A stretch of 10,188 nucleotides of DNA, taken from NCBI GenBank assembly GCA_903907475.1, contig CAIVOB010000113.1, positions 1 through 10,188 on the forward strand, read 5' to 3'. Shown one piece after another: positions 7,763 through 10,188 of the stretch. A program made the position numbers and the translations under genes. Source of the stretch: Candidatus Omnitrophota bacterium. GTDB taxonomy: Bacteria > Omnitrophota > Gorgyraeia > Gygaellales > Profunditerraquicolaceae. How positions within the stretch are numbered: the first letter of the stretch is position 1; the number at the start of each line of letters is the position of its first letter. The notes below the pieces were generated by a model that made no database searches, was not told the origin of the DNA, and saw only the letters and a program-made list of their open reading frames with translations.

Positions 7763-7797
7763 TTGCGTAAAAATCTCACCCCTTATTGCTTACGCAA
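7763..7797 (-). promoter_or_regulatory. 8-bp inverted repeat spanning the aroA stop codon (possible terminator, attenuator or RNA switch)
   Basis: Perfect arms TTGCGTAA (minus strand, 7797-7790) and TTACGCAA (7770-7763) enclose 19 bases that include the aroA TAA. A shorter alternative, TTGC-GTAA-GCAA (7797-7786), has a four-base GNRA-type loop and uses the same left arm, so the two structures exclude each other. The sequence after the long hairpin (TAATGTATTTG) is only mildly U-rich, so a classical intrinsic terminator is not supported. Confidence 0.4.
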
Positions 7798-9102
7798 GCC
7801 GCCTAAAGTATCCAAAAACCCGGGAAATGATTTATTAATACAATTAACATCATCCAGCTCAGACTCACCCCTTGCGGCCAAAGCTGCCACAATCATGCTC
7901 ATCGCTGTGCGATGATCGCCGCAACTTTTAAGCTTTGCTCCACAAAGCCAGCCTTGACCCTGAATAACAATATTTTCTTGCCCGGAGATTTTATGCACCT
8001 GAATCTGTGCTTGCATCGACTTTAAATTACTAACCATCGAATTAATACGGTCAGTTTCTTTAACCCTTAATTCATTGGCTCCGTGAATAGTCGTGCGGCC
8101 TTTAGCGAAACATGCGGCAACCATAAGAATCGGAAGCTCATCAATCACAAAAGGAATTTCGCCTTTAGAAACATTTACCCCTTTAAGTTTGCTACTCTTT
8201 ACAATCAGATTACCCAAAGGTTCGAAATTTTTTAAACTTTGAGCGCGAATAATTTCAATTTTTATATCCGCTCCCATTCTCTTAAGCAGCTTAATAATTC
8301 CCAAGCGGCCAGGATTTAAACTCACCTTTTGCATAATAATCCTAGACCCCGGAATAATCGTTGTCAGGACCATAAAAAACGCCGCGGAAGAAATATCACC
8401 CGGAATATAAATTTTCCCCGGGCTAATTAATTCCCGGCCCGGAGTAAGGGTAATTTTATTTTTCTTCACGCTAAGATTTGCCCCGAAAACTTTTAACATC
8501 CGCTCGGTATGATCACGAGTTAAAAGCAATTCGCGCACTTCAGTTTTACCTCGAGCACTTAATCCGGCAAGTAAAATCGCGCCCTTTACCTGAGCAGAAG
8601 CCACGGGAGAAAAATAAGAAATACCGTGAAGTTTCTGACCGCAAATATTAAGCGGGGGGTATTCTTGCCTCCCAATTTTTTTAGCGCTAATCTTAGCGCC
8701 CATTAAACGTAAAGGAATATTGACCCTCGCCATCGGGCGCTGCTTGAGATATTTACCTACTGTCAGCTTGCTTTTAAAATTTTGACCGGAAAGTAAACCG
8801 CACAACAAACGCAAAGTCGTTCCGGAATTATTAACAAAAATTGATTTTTTAGGCCTCTTTAATCCTAATCCGCCTCTACCCCAAATTAAAAGTTGTTGCC
8901 CTGATCTTTGAATTTTAACGCCTAAAGTTTCCAGGGCATAAAGAGTGGCTAAGGAATCATCATGGAGAGGGAAATTGTTAATAATGCTTTTTCCCTTACT
9001 TAAGGCGCTTAAGATAAGCGCCCGGTGGGCAATCGATTTATCGCCGGGAAAATTAATCCGGCCGCGAGGAATAAATTTATCCTTTACAACCCAAGGCTTC
9101 AT
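7783..9102 (-). CDS. aroA: 3-phosphoshikimate 1-carboxyvinyltransferase (EPSP synthase)
   Basis: Joins shikimate-3-phosphate and phosphoenolpyruvate in the sixth step of the shikimate pathway, in the cytoplasm. It has 439 residues, normal length. Family landmarks in order: GDKSIAHRA (20-28; K22, S23, R27 for substrate binding), NNSGTTLR (91-98), QRPM (121-124), SAQVKGA (169-175), DELP (321-324; D321 the catalytic aspartate), ELRVKETDR (344-352; K348, E349) and CGDHRTAMS (394-402). Two deviations lie in the substrate loops: the first glycine of the usual GN(A/S)GT is Asn91, and the GD-containing loop before RPM reads GKYLKQRPM (116-124), one residue shorter than usual and lacking the acidic residue. 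Core catalytic residues are intact, so the enzyme should be active. Its ATG overlaps the preceding gene's TGA as ATGA, so the pair is probably translationally coupled. A possible hairpin and the mreB promoter follow. Confidence 0.96.
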   Translation of the reverse strand: MKPWVVKDKFIPRGRINFPGDKSIAHRALILSALSKGKSIINNFPLHDDSLATLYALETLGVKIQRSGQQLLIWGRGGLGLKRPKKSIFVNNSGTTLRLLCGLLSGQNFKSKLTVGKYLKQRPMARVNIPLRLMGAKISAKKIGRQEYPPLNICGQKLHGISYFSPVASAQVKGAILLAGLSARGKTEVRELLLTRDHTERMLKVFGANLSVKKNKITLTPGRELISPGKIYIPGDISSAAFFMVLTTIIPGSRIIMQKVSLNPGRLGIIKLLKRMGADIKIEIIRAQSLKNFEPLGNLIVKSSKLKGVNVSKGEIPFVIDELPILMVAACFAKGRTTIHGANELRVKETDRINSMVSNLKSMQAQIQVHKISGQENIVIQGQGWLCGAKLKSCGDHRTAMSMIVAALAARGESELDDVNCINKSFPGFLDTLGGLRKQ

Positions 9103-9974
9103 TTTGCCTTTTGAGTTATAAGATCATTTTCTTTAAAAACACTGTTTAATTCCGGAGCAAATCCCGCTGCCGACATGGCATCATGCACCTTCTCAATTTT
9201 AATTTCTCCGATCGCTTTACCCGCTCGGGAAACAATAAATTCATCACCCAGGCTCACGCCATCTTTACTGCCTAGATTAATTACGACAAAATTAAATTCT
9301 TTATTCACGACCATTATTTTACCGTTGAGCGCTTTCGCCGAAGAAGCTAATTCTTTCTGATCATTATTTTTCAAATTTAATACTCGGGCGTTAGCTCTCT
9401 CTTTGGCATCATTAATTTCGGCAGCTTTTTTAGCTTTACCTTTGAGAGTAGTATCCACGACTGGGAAATCATTATTAACGACAACTTTACCTAACTCCAC
9501 GCCATTAGAGCTGGCTTCCAAATCTTTAAGTTTCGTTTCTAAATCTGTTTTCTGCTGGATAATTGTCTTAAGCTGTTCTTGAACTTTTTTCCCTTCATCC
9601 TGAGAAAGCTTAAGCGAATTTTCCAATTCTTGCCGCGAACTCTTTTGCTGCTCTAAGTCCGCATTTAATTGTTCCAATTTATTCGAGAGATCCGTATTAG
9701 ACGTCTTCTCTTGATTTAATGTCGTCGTTAAAGTATCAATCTGAGCTTTGGCTTCCTGTAATTTAAGTTGCACATCGGCGGCTAATTTTTTAGCGGAATC
9801 TAATTTATCTTCCGTCAAACGCTGACGCGCGTTCAAATCATCAATTTGGGATTGGAGTATAATATTTTGCGCATGTTCTCTTTGATATAAATAAGCTGCT
9901 CCCGCGCTCAAGCCCAAAAAAACAAAAACTAAGCTAATCAGCACCGGTAGTAAAATTGCACCTTTGCGATTCAT
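9099..9974 (-). CDS. Membrane-anchored coiled-coil protein with a C-terminal beta-type domain, function unknown
   Basis: A protein of 291 residues not recognised as a named family. Visible: basic start MNRK, one membrane anchor or uncleaved signal at about 6-30, then a long Gln/Glu/Lys/Leu-rich coiled coil at about 35-155, then a charged segment (about 172-212), and a compact C-terminal domain at about 217-288. That domain has alternating hydrophobic residues and turns: INLGSKDGVSLGDEF (232-246), AGKAIGEIKIEKV (251-263) and MSAAGF (267-272). By eye it recalls short beta-barrel modules such as the FlgT C-terminal type and, in overall topology, MreC. There are no cysteines and no visible lipobox, so a lipoprotein is unlikely. 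The start has a very strong AAAGGAGG (9979-9986) four bases upstream. It is first in a two-gene unit with aroA (ATGA overlap), although nothing in it suggests a shikimate role. A periplasmic structural or scaffold role is a guess. Confidence 0.8.
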   Translation of the reverse strand: MNRKGAILLPVLISLVFVFLGLSAGAAYLYQREHAQNIILQSQIDDLNARQRLTEDKLDSAKKLAADVQLKLQEAKAQIDTLTTTLNQEKTSNTDLSNKLEQLNADLEQQKSSRQELENSLKLSQDEGKKVQEQLKTIIQQKTDLETKLKDLEASSNGVELGKVVVNNDFPVVDTTLKGKAKKAAEINDAKERANARVLNLKNNDQKELASSAKALNGKIMVVNKEFNFVVINLGSKDGVSLGDEFIVSRAGKAIGEIKIEKVHDAMSAAGFAPELNSVFKENDLITQKAK

Positions 9975-10014
9975 TTTGCCTCCTTTTATGATTTCTTTTT
10001 AATTCTTAACCTTT

Positions 10015-10042
10015 AATATAACACTGGTTAGGTAAAATGCAA
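10015..10042 (-). promoter_or_regulatory. Probable extended -10 promoter for the coiled-coil gene and aroA
   Basis: On the minus strand TTGCAT (10037-10042), a 16-base spacer, and TATATT (10015-10020) preceded by TGT (10021-10023), which gives the TGn extended -10 element. The predicted leader is a little over 30 bases and carries AAAGGAGG. A perfect TTGACA also lies upstream (10064-10069), but it has no -10 box at 16-18 bases. Confidence 0.6.
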
Positions 10043-10054
10043 GAAAAAATATAC

Positions 10055-10188
10055 CTAGACTGCTATGTCAAAACAACTTGTGAAGATATTTTGTCCTTCG
10101 GATATTGTTTTGCGTGCGAAGTTTTTCGCCGTGTGCGGCGGCTTACGACTCACTCCCGGATGACTTTCGCTAAGTGAAGTGTCCTCCG
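10055..10188 (-). CDS. Possible 3' end of an unknown ORF, or translation of a repeat (partial, right edge)
   Basis: A minus-strand frame is open from the right edge for 43 codons and ends at TAG (10057-10055). Its translation is polar and Ser/Lys/Arg-rich, contains SHPGVSRKPPHTAKNFARK, and ends SCFDIAV. I do not recognise it as a protein domain. The segment beyond about 10107 is clearly richer in G+C than the rest of the window and contains overlapping palindromes. On the plus strand the same bases hold another open frame (ATG 10065 to TGA 10163). Frames open on both strands across a palindromic, compositionally distinct segment look more like a structured dispersed repeat than a conserved gene. 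The call is therefore low confidence. Confidence 0.3.
   Translation of the reverse strand, partial: EDTSLSESHPGVSRKPPHTAKNFARKTISEGQNIFTSCFDIAV
10116..10140. repeat. Overlapping GC-rich palindromes
   Basis: On the plus strand GCGAA-GTTT-TTCGC (10116-10129) and CGCCG-TGTG-CGGCG (10127-10140) are two perfect 5-bp stems with four-base loops. They share bases 10127-10129, so only one can form at a time in RNA. They sit in the compositionally distinct right-edge segment. REP-like extragenic palindromes or a structured RNA are possible; neither is demonstrated. Confidence 0.5.

Noticed and set aside
9175..9360. Plus-strand 61-codon open frame
   Set aside because: Antisense to the coiled-coil protein's C-terminal domain, with no ribosome site and no recognisable sequence.
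10043..10069. Possible terminator (T-run at 10043-10048) or TTGACA promoter (10064-10069) after the right-edge frame
   Set aside because: The T-run is preceded only by a 3-bp potential stem, and the TTGACA has no -10 box at proper spacing.
10065..10163. Short plus-strand ORF (32 codons) near the right edge
   Set aside because: No ribosome site, no recognisable protein, and it overlaps palindromes; kept only as part of the repeat-like finding.
1..10188. Defence island, CRISPR, insertion sequence, prophage or tRNA/rRNA gene
   Set aside because: Apart from the heptamers and the right-edge palindromes, no repeat-spacer array, transposase, integrase or RNA gene was recognised; the window is dominated by housekeeping cell-shape and shikimate genes.

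Overview
The window looks like chromosomal core-gene DNA from a rod-shaped, probably diderm bacterium of moderate-to-low G+C (roughly 40% by eye). All convincing genes lie on the minus strand, so the transcription order runs from high to low coordinates. Gene content and protein style (mreBCD-mrdA-rodA followed by an uncharacterised radical SAM protein, and a membrane-anchored coiled-coil protein beside aroA) would fit an uncultured lineage such as Omnitrophota or a relative. That placement is inference; no rRNA or other phylogenetic marker is visible.

Layout, read along the minus strand. (1) 10188-10055: a visibly more G+C-rich, palindrome-containing edge segment. It has an open frame entering from outside the window and ending in TAG, and is either the tail of an unknown gene or a dispersed repeat. 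(2) 10042-7783: a promoter, then a membrane-anchored coiled-coil protein of unknown function, coupled through an ATGA overlap to aroA (EPSP synthase, shikimate pathway). (3) 7797-7763: an 8-bp inverted repeat spanning the aroA stop codon, immediately before a near-consensus TTGACA-17-TAGAAT promoter. (4) 7696-773: the elongasome operon mreB-mreC-mreD-mrdA-rodA plus a terminal TIGR03960-type radical SAM gene. Every junction is either a 4-base ATGA overlap or a gap of at most 22 bases. (5) 779-667: a run of heptamer repeats overlapping the radical SAM stop codon, then a good sigma-70-type promoter. (6) 666-1: the first 222 codons of a membrane HAMP-GAF signalling protein that continues off the left edge.

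How the genes work together. MreB filaments, MreC and MreD organise the RodA glycosyltransferase and PBP2 transpeptidase that insert lateral-wall peptidoglycan. They form one tightly packed transcription unit, so their subunits are made together. The radical SAM gene at the operon end is a linkage also seen near the mre/min/rod loci of many Firmicutes. Here its usual DUF2344 and RNase G companions are not next to it. The aroA unit upstream has its own promoter.

I did not find a clearly new defence or mobile system. The best leads are the MreC-like topology of the unknown coiled-coil protein, the solo radical SAM gene coupled to rodA, the possible RNA switch at the aroA/mreB junction, and the structured repeat-like right edge. 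No stretch longer than 300 bases lacks a gene.
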